Part shown: piece by piece, positions 22,963 through 33,340 of the stretch
Position numbering within the stretch: the stretch's first letter is position 1
How the letters are laid out: every line of letters begins with the position of its first letter
Position numbers and translations under genes: made by a program
The notes under the pieces: model-generated
What the model saw: only the letters and a program-made list of their open reading frames with translations
The model's database searches: none
What the model was told of the DNA's origin: nothing
From: Anisus vortex
Taxonomy: Eukaryota; Mollusca; Gastropoda; Planorbidae
Direction of reading: 5' to 3'
Assembly (NCBI GenBank): GCA_949126835.1
Contig: OX421496.1
Span: forward strand, 20,973,844 to 21,037,843
DNA: 64,000 nt

Positions 22963-24720
22963 AAGTAGCGTAGCTAGGGGGGGGAGCAGGGGAAGCAGCC
23001 GCTCCCCCTACGACCATTTTCGAAAAAAAAGGGCCTTTTTAACAAGCCACAAAGCACAATTTATGCTGTTTCTATTTTTTTTTTCTAAAAATTGCATTTC
23101 AACAATTTAATTTATTACCATCATTTTGAATCATTCAACGTGCCAGCGTGAAAGTCAAACTGATCAACTATATTATTTTTATAAGACAATTAGTAGTAGT
23201 AAGACCAAGACCAAAAGAAAAGAAGCGTAATAGAGAAAATCATTAAAGCGTTTCATATTTAATAAACAAAATTAACCTGATTGTTATTATTTGCTTTTTA
23301 AAAAAAAATTCATTCATAGCTAATACACAATTTACTAAACTTACACATTAATAGCAATGAACATTTGAATTTAGATCTAGATCGAGCAGTCAAGAAATTA
23401 TTCTAGTATAATAAATATAAAGTCTATAAAGTTTTATCTCAGAATAACAGAGATTTATTCTAAACATATCATAAATTATTTGTAATTATATTAAATTGCC
23501 ATTTGAAGTAAGAGATACGAAATAATTATACAAACTGGGTAGTTATTTTAATGTTTAAAAATGTACATGTACATTCTTTAGCCATAAAATATTTATATAT
23601 TTTTAACTATATTGTCTAATTTGATCATTTTAGAGTTATAAATTGTAAGCCATTACTAATTTTTTTATGGTAACATAAAAAAAACATATTAAAAATATTA
23701 ATGTAAAGAAAACAGTTTAATTATCTCCCTTCAATTAAATTCTCCAAAGTTTATGCTAGTGATACCAAACGAGTTAATTGTTTTAATACAACTAGTGAAC
23801 TTCTGAAAATGCTCATCTATCTTAATTTGCCTTAAAATAGGGAAATAGTTAAATGTTTTGAAATAGATTGCACGGAAAGATATGCTCAGTTTCAATGCAA
23901 ATCCTTTCCAGTTGCCCAACACTTCAAGTGCTTTTTGGACCCTGTCTTGTAAATGGAAGTTTAACTCACTGAAACGTGTCGCCAAGTCATTCAGAAACAT
24001 TGGCTTCAACAGTCAGTTCTCCTCATTCAATGTCGGATTTTTTTTCTCCATTAAGATACATTTTAATTGCTTCCAGACAAGAAAAGAATATATCCAAGAC
24101 TTTATCTATACTCTGAATGACTGTCTTCTCGAAGAGACTTGAAAAACTATAGCCTACAATTTACTATCTTACCAATAAATTCAATCACAGATTGCAAGTC
24201 CAATGATGGGAGATTTTCATACAAACATTCCTGAACTAAAACAGTCGACGTCCAGCGTGATTCCCATGTAGTTCGCCATGCAGCATTCACTAAATATGCT
24301 GACTTACGTTGTTTTCACTTGTATTAAACAATATTCTTGGAGGTCTTTCTCGTGCCACTAAAAATCGTTCTGCGGGCCAAGTCTAGCACGCGTGCCTTAG
24401 GTTGCCGACCCCGCTATAGAGCATTCACGTTGATTCTGTAAATACTTTTCGATACTAGATGTTCATCTCGAAAATGAGCAGTAAATGCAATCAATTTTGC
24501 AGAAATTACCATCACTATTAGCTGCTAGAAAAAGAATCGTGAATGGTTAAAAAAAAACTGCACTATTATACAGTGTGTATTCTGAGGTACAGGGTTTTCT
24601 TATAACACTTGATATGTACGAATTCTTAGTTATTCTATTAATCCGGAAAAGTTGCTAAAAGTGGGGCCTTTTTCCTAAAACTTTCGCTCCCCCTAGCGTC
24701 AAAACCTGGCTACGCCACTG
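22963..24720 (-). mobile_element. 1.76-kb hAT element relic with perfect 8-bp TSD
   Basis: The right end CCTGGCTACGCCACTG is the complement of the common hAT terminus CAGTGGCGTAGCCAGG, and the left end AAGTAGCGTAGCTAGG is a decayed version. Both ends continue into CGCTCCCCCTA sequence. The flanks 22955-22962 and 24721-24728 are both AGACTACC, a perfect 8-bp duplication. Inside, on the minus strand, a 92-codon frame (23731-24009) contains FLNDLATRFSELNFHLQ, resembling the 'hLNDLN..LQG' region of hAT transposases of the ZBED/SCAND3 group, and the frame upstream near 24255 contains WESRWTSTVL. Stops separate the blocks, so it is a dead element. Confidence 0.85.
24340..24411. mobile_element. Fragment of hAT MITE family 1 nested in another hAT
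   Basis: The sequence from CGTGCCACTAAAAATCG to GGTTGCCGACCCC matches the right-hand third of the MITE at 9838-10038. It sits inside the 22963-24720 element, so it inserted after that element did, or was captured by it. Confidence 0.7.
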
Positions 24721-24728
24721 AGACTACC

Positions 24729-26160
24729 GGTACCTTAATTATTAGTATGAGTATTACATTTACATTACTTATTTAATATAATTGAAGTATTGTTGGGAAA
24801 CTGTTTTAGAGATAAAGAGCATATTGTTGGATAAGAGTAGCACATTATGATGAGCAGGTCGTTTGACTATCACTAGAGTGATATGTTTATGGGTGAGGCT
24901 AAGCAGTCAATATTATATTAATACAATATTTAAATATTGCTGGTACTGCCTTGGATAACAACACTTTTGTATAAATCAATGGGATGGTTTTGTCTCAGGT
25001 AATCATATGGTATCCCAGATTCTGAGTCATACCTTGTTATGTATTTGTTACATTGGTTGGTTTATGCATGATTAAAGTGTGGTTAGACATAGACACTCTC
25101 GTTCTCATATTGACACTCTTTTAAATATCCAGTACTATTGTTCTAATGTAAAATTATTATGTAACTATTCTTATTACTGCTTCATGTCTCTAGTTAAATT
25201 GCAGTATTATTATTATTACCGGTATGTTATATTAGGTCTTATTTAGCTTTTAATTTCATATTAGTTCATATTTTTTATTTAAATCTATTCATGTGTTTTA
25301 TTATTTTCTATTTTCCAGTCTTCACTATGGTTGACTGGATGGGTTTTTGGATTTTATTAATTTTCGTGTATAAATAAAACTGCCCTCTCACATTCCTGAG
25401 TTCGTGTTGGTTCAGTGAGTTCAATGCCTCGAGCTTACATAAAGTACGTAAGTGAAAGAAGGTTGGCATTCAGAGGAAGCAATCAAACTTTTGGTTCTGC
25501 CATAAATAGTAATTTTCTTGGTATTCAGGAGTTGATAGCAAAAATAGGATGATTTTCTAGCTGAACACATTGCAAAACATGGTAGGCTAATCGAGGAAGT
25601 GGTCACATAAACTACCTGTCTTCTACTGTTTATGATGAATGATATCAATGGGCCGTATTGCTGCTGAGAGTTAACACCCTTGCCCCTTTTACAAGTCAAT
25701 CTTTTATGACTGACTTGTAAATTACATCAGCAATACGGCCCATTATGGGTAGGCTAAGCAAGTATTGAATGAAATCGCTGCACGATTAACGCAATTCAAA
25801 ATACATAAATTAATATTTAAAAAAAAAAACACACACACAAACATGAAACAAAACAGAAGTAAAAAAAACACCATTAGTTACGACTCAGTCAAGAATAAAT
25901 CATAAAGACTGTTAGGGGCATGTAACAGTCAGATAGAGACTAAACTCAACTAGAAAATAGTGCAACAAGTACTGTGAATTAGAAATCTTATTTGATTTAA
26001 CTTACACTGCCACAATTTAGGCCTACATGTCCATGTATAAGTGTTCAAACGAGCAACTGAAGTTAAAATGAAGTGAAATGCTAATTTACTCGACCAATTG
26101 GGTTACTGGTTATTAATCAGCATCAGATTCACTGTACACACGCTAACACAGCAATGTGGG
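24729..26160. other. No gene; includes a 98-bp hairpin element
   Basis: Mostly AT-rich. At 25647-25663 AATGGGCCGTATTGCTG is repeated inverted at 25728-25744, and an inner pair ACAAGTCA/TGACTTGT lies at 25691-25718, giving a nested stem-loop. The 92-codon frame at 25421-25699 overlaps this hairpin and is unrecognised. Confidence 0.55.
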
Positions 26161-26164
26161 AAGT

Positions 26165-26236
26165 CAAGGGCGAGACCAAGAGGGGCCCCCACATAAATAT
26201 GGGCACAGGGCCCCCTACAATCCTAAATACGGCCCT
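26165..26236. mobile_element. hAT terminus (CAGGGCCGTATTTAGG type), truncated
   Basis: Minus-strand CAGGGCCGTATTTAGG leads into GGGGGCCC-rich sequence, a common hAT terminus. Only one end is present. Confidence 0.5.
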
Positions 26237-26463
26237 GAGTAGAGTAGGCCTATATATTTTTTTTTCAAATAAATTGTTTACAATCGTATAGAGAATTATT
26301 AGTATGTATTCTATTTAATTAAAATACCATATGCTTCAAAAATGAACCATATAAACCGTAAAATTTCAAAAATTTCAAAATTTTCTTGGGGGTATAGTAA
26401 AATAGTTTAAACTAATAAATAAACCATATAAATGCATTTTTTTCAGGTCGCGTAACTCTGAAA

Positions 26464-29391
26464 ATGTTAACTCTTACATTCCCGGGCGCGTATATAGCGG
26501 AACTGAGACAAATTGGTAAACTGAAGGAACTCACACACGAAATGAATAACTACAAATGGGACATCTTGGGTCTATGCGAAATGAGATGGAAAAACTTTGG
26601 AGAAACATCAACCGATGAGGGTCACATGATATATTTTAGCGGACGGGAGGACACACATGAACAAGGAGTGGGATTTCTTGTCCACAAAAATAATATTCAC
26701 AGCATAATGAGCTGCCGACCAGTCTCAAGCCGGCTTATCACTATCCGTCTGAAAGCAACCCCATTCAACATAACCATCATACAGACTTATGTGCCAACAT
26801 CAGACTATGATGACGAAGAACTGGAGGATTTCTACACTCAACTCCAGGTGATCATAGACCAAACTCCCAAGAAAGACGTTCTCGTTGTTCAGGGTGACTG
26901 GAATGCCAAAGTAGGAAAAGATGCCTATGCAAACTGGAAAGGCACATGTGGACAACACTGCAATGTGGAATCAAATGAGCGAGGACTAAGGCTTCTGGAG
27001 TTTGCCAGCTTTAACGACCTTATGCTGGCCAACACACTCGGCCCTCACAAGTCCTCAAGAATAGCCACATGGCACAGCCCAAACGGGAAACACCACAACC
27101 AAATCGACTACATCATGATAAAAACACGCTTCCGGTCAAGTATAAATGTTGCAAAGACTCGCAGCTTCCCTGGAGCTGACATTGGAAGCGATCATGACCT
27201 AGTTATGATGACCTTTAGGCTACACCTGAAAAGAATACAGAAAAAAGGGTACACCAGGATCAAATTTGACCTCGAAAAGCTGAAGGATCCTAAAGTAGCC
27301 GAAGCCTTCCAGGCAAAGATAGGAGGGAAATTTGCAGTCCTCAATATCTTAAATTCTGATTTTACGGACATGGACACATTGATCGACAATTTCAACACAG
27401 TGGTGACCGACACAGCTCAAGAGATTCTTGGCAAACATAGACCGGCCAAGAAACCATGGATAACACCAGACATCCTGGAGCTGTGTGACGAGCGTCGCCG
27501 ACTAAAGAAAACAAAGACAAAAGACCAGAAAGAAGCCAATAAATACAGAACAATAAACCAGACAATTAGGAAAGGTATGAAAAGGGCAAAGAAAAACTGG
27601 ATCGAAGAACAGTGCAACGACATTGAAAACTGTTTAAGGAAGAATAATAGCAAAAAAGCATACAAATTAGTAAAAGAACTAACCACCACTAAGCACGGGC
27701 GCACCACCACCATACAGGACAAGGATGGTAGAAACCTGACTGAGGAACCAGATATCTTAAAAAGATGGACTGAGTACTGCTCGGAACTATATAATGACAA
27801 TATCACTATAGATCCAGATATACTAAACGTTCCTCCAGCCACAGACAATGACAATTACCCTATCCTCCGCACAGAAGTGGAAGCAGCAGTCCAAGCACTT
27901 CAAAAAGGAAAAGCCGCAGGAGTGGATAACATCCCTGCTGAATTGGTGAAAGCAGGAGGGGAAGCCATGGTAAATGTCTTATTGAACATTTGCAATAAAA
28001 TATGGATAACTGGAGACTGGCCTAAACCATGGACCCAGTCGCTCATCATCACCCTCCCCAAGAAAGGCAACCTTCAACAATGCCAGAACTACCGCACCAT
28101 CAGCCTAATAAGCCACCCAAGCAAGGTCATGCTCAAAATAATTCTAAGCCGACTCAGACCTTATGCTGAAAGAATCATTGCGGAAGAACAGGCAGGCTTC
28201 AGGCAGGGACGTAGTACCACAGAGCAGATCTTTAACCTGCGAATACTCTGTGAGAGGCACGCGCAACACCAACAACACTTGTACCATATATTTGTTGATT
28301 TTAAAAAAGCATTCGACAGGGTCTGGCACGCAGCCCTATGGGCAACCATGAAACATTACAATATTAATGACAACCTGACAATGCTGATACGTAGCCTATA
28401 TGACAGGGCCACCAGTGCAGTCTTCTTCAGCAACAACATTGGAGAATGGTTCAGGACGACCGTTGGAGTACGACAAGGATGCTTGCTTTCGCCAACACTG
28501 TTCAACATCTTCCTGGAGAGAATCATGTCAGATGCACTAGAGGATCATGAAGGGACAATCAGCATAAATGGCAGAAGGATCACCAACCTTCGATTCGCAG
28601 ATGATATAGATGGACTCGCCGGGAGTGAGGAAGAATTAGCCAATCTAGTGGAGCGACTAGACAAAACTTCCACATCCTATGGCATGCAAATCAGTGCCGA
28701 AAAGACTAAATTAATGACTAGTAACACCAGCGGCATAACCACGAAGATCGAGATTGGTGGGCAGAGTTTGGAAACAGTTAGCAGCTTTAAGTACCTAGGA
28801 GCTATTGTATCCGTAGAGGGCTCCAAACCAGAAATAATGTCCAGGATTGCCCAGACAACAGCATCACTAAAGAGGCTCAAGACAATATGGAAAGACAAGA
28901 ACCTAGCCCTCAGCACCAAAATCAGGTTGATGCGCTCGCTGGTCCTCTCCATTTTCTTGTATGCTTGCGAGTCATGGACACTGACAGCGGAGCTGGAGAA
29001 TAGGATAAACGCCATGGAGATGAGATGCTTCAGGACCCTGCTCGGTATCTGTTACAGGGACCATATCACCAACGAACAGATAAGAAAAAGAATACAACAG
29101 GAAATTGGAGAGTATGAAGACCTGCTGGCCACAGCCAAGAAAAGAAAACTGGAATGGTATGGCCACGTCACCAGAACCAACGGGCTTGCAAAGACCATCC
29201 TGCAGGGTACCACCAGAGGAGGCAGAAAGAGAGGAAGACCAAAGAAACGTTGGGAAGACAATATCAAGGAATGGACAGGTACAAAACTGTGCGAGGCAAT
29301 GAGAACGGCTGAGAGACGGGAGGAGTGGAGGAGGCTGGTTTACATGTCATCTGTGGCGCCCCAACGGTCTAACAGACTACGGGATATGTAG
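26464..29391 (+). CDS. RTE-type LINE endonuclease/reverse transcriptase, near-complete ORF
   Basis: A 975-residue open frame encoding the single polyprotein of a non-LTR retrotransposon. The N-terminal third is an AP-type endonuclease that would nick target DNA: CEMRW near residue 38, VVQGDWNAKVG near 145 and the catalytic IGSDHD near 240. The reverse transcriptase follows: LPKKGNLQQCQNYRTISLIS near 525, EEQAGFRQGRST near 575, motif A FVDFKKAFD near 610, motif B VRQGC near 670, motif C FADD near 710 and KYLGAIVS near 780. The C-terminal region has YGHVTR and GRPKKRWEDNI, usual in RTE-like proteins.

The first ~13 residues (MLTLTFPGAY..) are not family-like: the usual opening TWNVRTL, which supplies a catalytic Asn of the endonuclease, is missing. 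The copy is therefore probably slightly 5'-truncated or fused to flanking DNA after TTTTTTCAG at 26446. A GATGTAGGTAG-type short repeat follows the stop. No frameshift or internal stop is present, so insertion is recent. Confidence 0.93.
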   Translation: MLTLTFPGAYIAELRQIGKLKELTHEMNNYKWDILGLCEMRWKNFGETSTDEGHMIYFSGREDTHEQGVGFLVHKNNIHSIMSCRPVSSRLITIRLKATPFNITIIQTYVPTSDYDDEELEDFYTQLQVIIDQTPKKDVLVVQGDWNAKVGKDAYANWKGTCGQHCNVESNERGLRLLEFASFNDLMLANTLGPHKSSRIATWHSPNGKHHNQIDYIMIKTRFRSSINVAKTRSFPGADIGSDHDLVMMTFRLHLKRIQKKGYTRIKFDLEKLKDPKVAEAFQAKIGGKFAVLNILNSDFTDMDTLIDNFNTVVTDTAQEILGKHRPAKKPWITPDILELCDERRRLKKTKTKDQKEANKYRTINQTIRKGMKRAKKNWIEEQCNDIENCLRKNNSKKAYKLVKELTTTKHGRTTTIQDKDGRNLTEEPDILKRWTEYCSELYNDNITIDPDILNVPPATDNDNYPILRTEVEAAVQALQKGKAAGVDNIPAELVKAGGEAMVNVLLNICNKIWITGDWPKPWTQSLIITLPKKGNLQQCQNYRTISLISHPSKVMLKIILSRLRPYAERIIAEEQAGFRQGRSTTEQIFNLRILCERHAQHQQHLYHIFVDFKKAFDRVWHAALWATMKHYNINDNLTMLIRSLYDRATSAVFFSNNIGEWFRTTVGVRQGCLLSPTLFNIFLERIMSDALEDHEGTISINGRRITNLRFADDIDGLAGSEEELANLVERLDKTSTSYGMQISAEKTKLMTSNTSGITTKIEIGGQSLETVSSFKYLGAIVSVEGSKPEIMSRIAQTTASLKRLKTIWKDKNLALSTKIRLMRSLVLSIFLYACESWTLTAELENRINAMEMRCFRTLLGICYRDHITNEQIRKRIQQEIGEYEDLLATAKKRKLEWYGHVTRTNGLAKTILQGTTRGGRKRGRPKKRWEDNIKEWTGTKLCEAMRTAERREEWRRLVYMSSVAPQRSNRLRDM

Positions 29392-29950
29392 GATGTAGGT
29401 AGGATGTAGGAAGGCAGCATAGAGAGAAGTAGGTCGGTACGGGAAGGGTTAATTCTCATTGTTAGAGTGACGTTCCTTGCAGACTTCCGGTCCTGTCATT
29501 TACGATTATGATTTATGACATATCGTGGTATTTTTTAACGAAATTCTTGTGTGTTGAAGCTCTTTCTTAGCAAAACCATATTTTGAATTCTATTAAAACA
29601 TGTCAATATTTTTTTTTAGAAACCTTATTCAATTCATTTTATTAATTGACATAAAATAAATAGGCCCACTAATCAGTCTAATGATGTTTTATAATTTATA
29701 GTAGGTATGTGCGAATCCACATTTTTGCGTCGCCGATTTTCTTCCGAAAAATTGGGATTCGAATTATAAAAATATGCCGATCACTATTGTGTTTAAAATG
29801 TTTCTTTTGTGATATTTTTAACAAACTCGCCAGTTAGCTGCAAAGTCTTTTATCAATTTTGAAACATGACCACTATATCTAGATCTAATTTCATGACGAA
29901 ATTTGTTGGTATATATTATATATTCAGCCCTTGCCACCATTTTTATTATT

Positions 29951-30500
29951 GGTAATTGTTTACCTGCGTTAGCCCACGAGTTTTGGGGTGTTAAAGCAAC
30001 GATTTTGAAATATCCATGCCAAATTCGCACGAATCAAGTCATGAAATGTCTTGCAAATGATTTTTAGGCTTAGAAAAAATAAAAACAATATTATTAAACG
30101 CGATTTTTAGTTTTTTTCTATTCATTTAACATAAACAACGCCATTTTTTGTCATTTTTGTCTTGTGACTTCACAGGAGAAGAGTTACCAACCCTAACCTA
30201 TAAAACTAACCGATACTAACCCATGCGCTACTAAAATGAATGAAATTTTAATAGCGCTTGGTTAGTATCGGTTAGTTTATATAGGTTAGGGAAGGAAACC
30301 CCTTTTCGACAATGGCCGAAATAACGTTGTTTTATGCTATATTAATAGTACAAAATCGCGAATAAAAATATTTTTTTCTAAGTCTAAATATCGTTTGCGA
30401 GACATTTAATGACTTGATTTGTCCGAATTTGGCATGGATCTTTAAAAATATTTCACAGAGAACCCAAAAACTCGTGGGCTAACGCAGGTAAACAATTACC
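29951..30500. mobile_element. 550-bp foldback element with 8-bp TSD
   Basis: The left arm opening GGTAATTGTTTACCTGCGTT is mirrored by the right arm closing AACGCAGGTAAACAATTACC. Complementarity continues with mismatches (CCACGAGTTTT, ATGCCAAATTCG, AATCAAGTCAT, TAACCTATA) to a centre near 30230. The flanks are TTATTATT at 29943-29950 and 30501-30508, an 8-bp duplication, although this low-complexity sequence could match by chance. It has no coding capacity. The 29392-29950 interval between the RTE ORF and this element shows nothing else. Confidence 0.85.
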
Positions 30501-30758
30501 TTATTATTATTAGAGCTCTAGATCTTAGAGCTGGGTCGTTGATTCAAAACGTTTTTATATATCTACAATACACTGATGCAGGATGCAGATCACTAATGTA
30601 GATCTGTACTGAGTTCTACATCGTAGACCTTAGAAATACAAACACAGAGTTACTTTCCCTTGCCCTCTTTTTCATCTTATCTTCTTATCTTTTATACATT
30701 ACAGACGCTCCTTCTATAAAGAAGACTATTGCGTCCTACGATCATCCGTGGCCCGAGT

Positions 30759-31304
30759 CTAGTCTTGCATTTTTATTAATGTTTTAAATGATGTTAGGTT
30801 ATTGGTTTTCCTGGTTTGTTCAGGCAACCCATTCCATGCCCGAATGCCACTCGGGAAGAAAGAGTACTTATATGCATTTGTTCTCGCATAAGGGACAAGG
30901 AAGGTGTTTTTGTCTTTATGTTTATCTGCGCTTTGCAACAGATTTTTATTGGGTTGTATTTCTAAATTAGAGTTTAATGCCTTATGTATTATTACTACTT
31001 TACTCTTTGCCCTTCTGTCCTCTAGTGTTTCTAGGTTTAGTGATTTGACTAATGGTGTTACTCTTGTCAATTGGGAATATTCACTAGTTATAAACCTTGC
31101 AGCTCTTTTTTGAATTTGTTCTAATTTTTTAATGTTTTCTTTAGTTGATGGGTCCCATACAGATCCTGCATATTCTAGTATAGGCCTAACTAATGTGAGA
31201 TAGCATTTTAGTTTTATATTCTTATTACATTTGTAAAAGTTCCTTTTTATGAATCCTAATGTTTTGTTTGATTTTTTAATTACTTCATCAATGTGAGGGT
31301 CCAA
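30759..31304 (-). pseudogene. CR1/Jockey-like reverse transcriptase, C-terminal part after frameshift
   Basis: 181 codons continue the preceding frame from DPHIDEVIKKSNKTLGFIKR to the natural end of the protein. They contain YLTLVRPILEYAGSVWDP, KKLEQIQKRAARFI, LNLETLEDRRAKSKV and SFFPSGIRAWNGLPEQ, the standard thumb and C-terminal blocks of Jockey/CR1 proteins. One missing base separates the two frames. Confidence 0.92.
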
Positions 31305-32428
31305 GATAACTTATCATTTATTATTACTCCTAGATACTTAGCATTGCTAGTTTGAGTTAGTTCTTTACCATGAATGAAGTAGTTTGCTATTATTTGTTTC
31401 TTTTTCTTGGATACCCTTATTAGTTGGCATTTTTCTGGGTGAAAAGACATACTCCAGTTTGATTCCCATTTTTGTAGTTCATCTAGGTCTTTTTGTAAAA
31501 GTTCACTATCTTTTCCTGTCTTCATTATTCTATAAATTATGCAATCATCTGCAAATAATCTTACTTTTGTGCCTGTGTTGATGCAATTTGGCAGATCATT
31601 AATGTAAATTAGAAATAGTAGGGGCCCTAGAACAGTTCCTTGTGGAACTGAGTTTACTGTTATTGGTGATGACTTAGAGCCATTTATTATCACTGTTTGT
31701 TCTCTGCCTATAAGAAAGTCCTGAATCCACTGATGTAAGGGACCAGAGATGCCAAAGTATTTAAGTTTTTTAAGAAGACTAGAATGATGAACTTTATCAA
31801 ATGCTTTTGAAAAATCTAGTAATATAGCATCAATTTGGTTGTTATTATCTAATCCCTTAGACAAGTCATCTATTAAGCCTATCAATTGAGTCTCACATGA
31901 TCTATTTTTCCTGAAGCCATGTTGGTGTGGGCACAGTGCATTTAGTTTGTCTAGATGATTTACTATACTACTATATATTATATGTTCAAGTAATTTACAT
32001 GTTATGCTTGTTAGAGAAACAGGTCTATAATTTCCGGGGTCAGATTTATCTCCTTTTTTGAAAAGGGGGGTTACATTGGCTAATTTCCAATCTTTGGGCA
32101 CTTTGCCCTGGTTTAGAGAGGCCTGAAAAAGTATTTTAAAGATTGGAGATATTTCATTAGTTAGTTCTTTAAGCAGTCTTGCTGGTATTTCATCTGGACC
32201 AGAAGCTTTGTTTACTTTTAAGTTGGTTAGGAGTTGTTTAATGCCTTTTTCATCTACATTTATATTTCCTATCTCTTCTAGTTTGTTTAAATTTATGAAT
32301 ATTTCTTTGTCACCTGGATTTGAAAAAGATGATGCAAAGTGTGTGTTTAGGATATTAGCTTTAGTTTCATTATCATTATAAGTTTTATTGTTTTGGCCTT
32401 TTAGTGGAGCTATGCCTGTAGTGTCCAT
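31280..32428 (-). pseudogene. CR1/Jockey-like reverse transcriptase, frameshifted (N-terminal part)
   Basis: 382 codons starting inside the reverse transcriptase region. Visible motifs are KASGPDEIPARLLKEL, VTPLFKKGDKSDPGNYRPVS, HGFRKNRSCETQL, motif A LLDFSKAFDKVHH, motif B SVPQGTVLGP, motif C RLFADDCIIY and the primer-grip block AKYLGVIIND. The catalytic Asp residues of motifs A and C are intact. The reading frame is lost just after KLSW. Comparison with the next piece shows one G missing from an expected TGGGAC, which shifts the frame near 31303. It would be an RNA-dependent DNA polymerase acting by target-primed reverse transcription; as it stands the protein is incomplete at both ends. 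Confidence 0.92.
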
Positions 32429-33340
32429 TTTTCTTGTCCATTCATCGCCAGTTCCAGCGCTGACAGCACACGCGATTAGCGTAGATCTATGGGTCTTGTA
32501 TTAGTCTTGTAAGCCTAACTGTTCTACACGATCTACATAATGTGTAATTGGATCTAGGCCTATATAAAACGCGATCGAATGTGTTGCGCATCAGTTTATT
32601 AACTTGCTGGTCCACACCCCTTATTACTTATTCCACAGTCTCATAGGATTGCGCCATCTATTTTCATAAACCTGTAGTTTGACGTCTCATAAAGTAATTG
32701 AATTGTATTTAAATACCAAATTGTATTTCTTAAAACATGCTTTAATAATAATAATTTTTATTTGTTTATTGCTGTTAACATTGATAAACTATAATTATGT
32801 TTATGAAGAAAATAAACTGCATTTTCTAAAAAAATACTTTTTTTTTTCAGACACTTGGGTCCTTTATCGATGACTTTGTATTCATTTTTTGTTCATAAAC
32901 CTACAAATAATTAAATAATCATTTCCCTTTCAATTTTGCATTAATACTAATAGCCAATTAATGTACGATGGCCCCTACAAAGCAGAGCACTTGCTGGAAA
33001 CTTATAACTCTACTAGCAGACATGAAGGCAATGTAGGATGCAGATCACTAATGTAGATCTGAACTGAGTTCTACATCGTAGACCCTCTTTTTCATCGCCA
33101 GTTCCAGCGCTGACGGCTGACAGCACACGCACTAGCTCTCTTCAATCAGTGTTGCAATCATTTATAGGTCTTGTAAGCCTAACTGATCTACATGGAAACT
33201 AATAACTCTACGAGCAGACATGAAGGCGATGTAGGATGCAGGATGTAGATCGGTGTGCAACACTCGAGAATTCTGAGTATCTTACAATACACCAATGATG
33301 TAGATCTTGACCCAGCACTACTAGATCTAGATCAAATCGT

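Larger units (their letters stand above)
30677..32440 (-). mobile_element. 5'-truncated CR1/Jockey-like LINE with 6-bp TSD
   Basis: Comparison with the empty-site paralogue at 33089-33100 places the insertion exactly between two copies of TTCATC, at 30671-30676 and 32441-32446. The insert is 1,764 bp, lies on the minus strand and holds the two ORF pieces below. The endonuclease domain is absent because of 5' truncation. The 3' tail is ATAAAAGATAAGAAGATAA. Related older 3' ends lie at 37344-37848 and 57666-58075. Confidence 0.92.
30560..33340. repeat. ~195-bp host unit in 2-3 direct copies, one split by a LINE
   Basis: A unit with GGATGCAGATCACTAATG, GAGTTCTACATCGTAGACC, CTCTTTTTCATCGCCAG, TTCCAGCGCTGAC, CAGCACACGC and CTTGTAAGCCTAACTG is intact at about 33000-33192 and partly repeated from 33193. 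Another copy is split: its left half is 30575-30676 and its right half 32441-32540, with the LINE between. The split copy also has about 34 bp after GTAGACC that the intact copy lacks. Confidence 0.85.

Noticed and set aside
24729..26460. LTR retrotransposon flanking the RTE ORF
   Set aside because: No pair of long direct repeats, primer-binding site or gag/pol blocks was found; the ORF is a non-LTR type.
27192..29302. Minus-strand and alternate-frame ORFs of 60-145 codons
   Set aside because: Shadows of the 975-codon RTE ORF.
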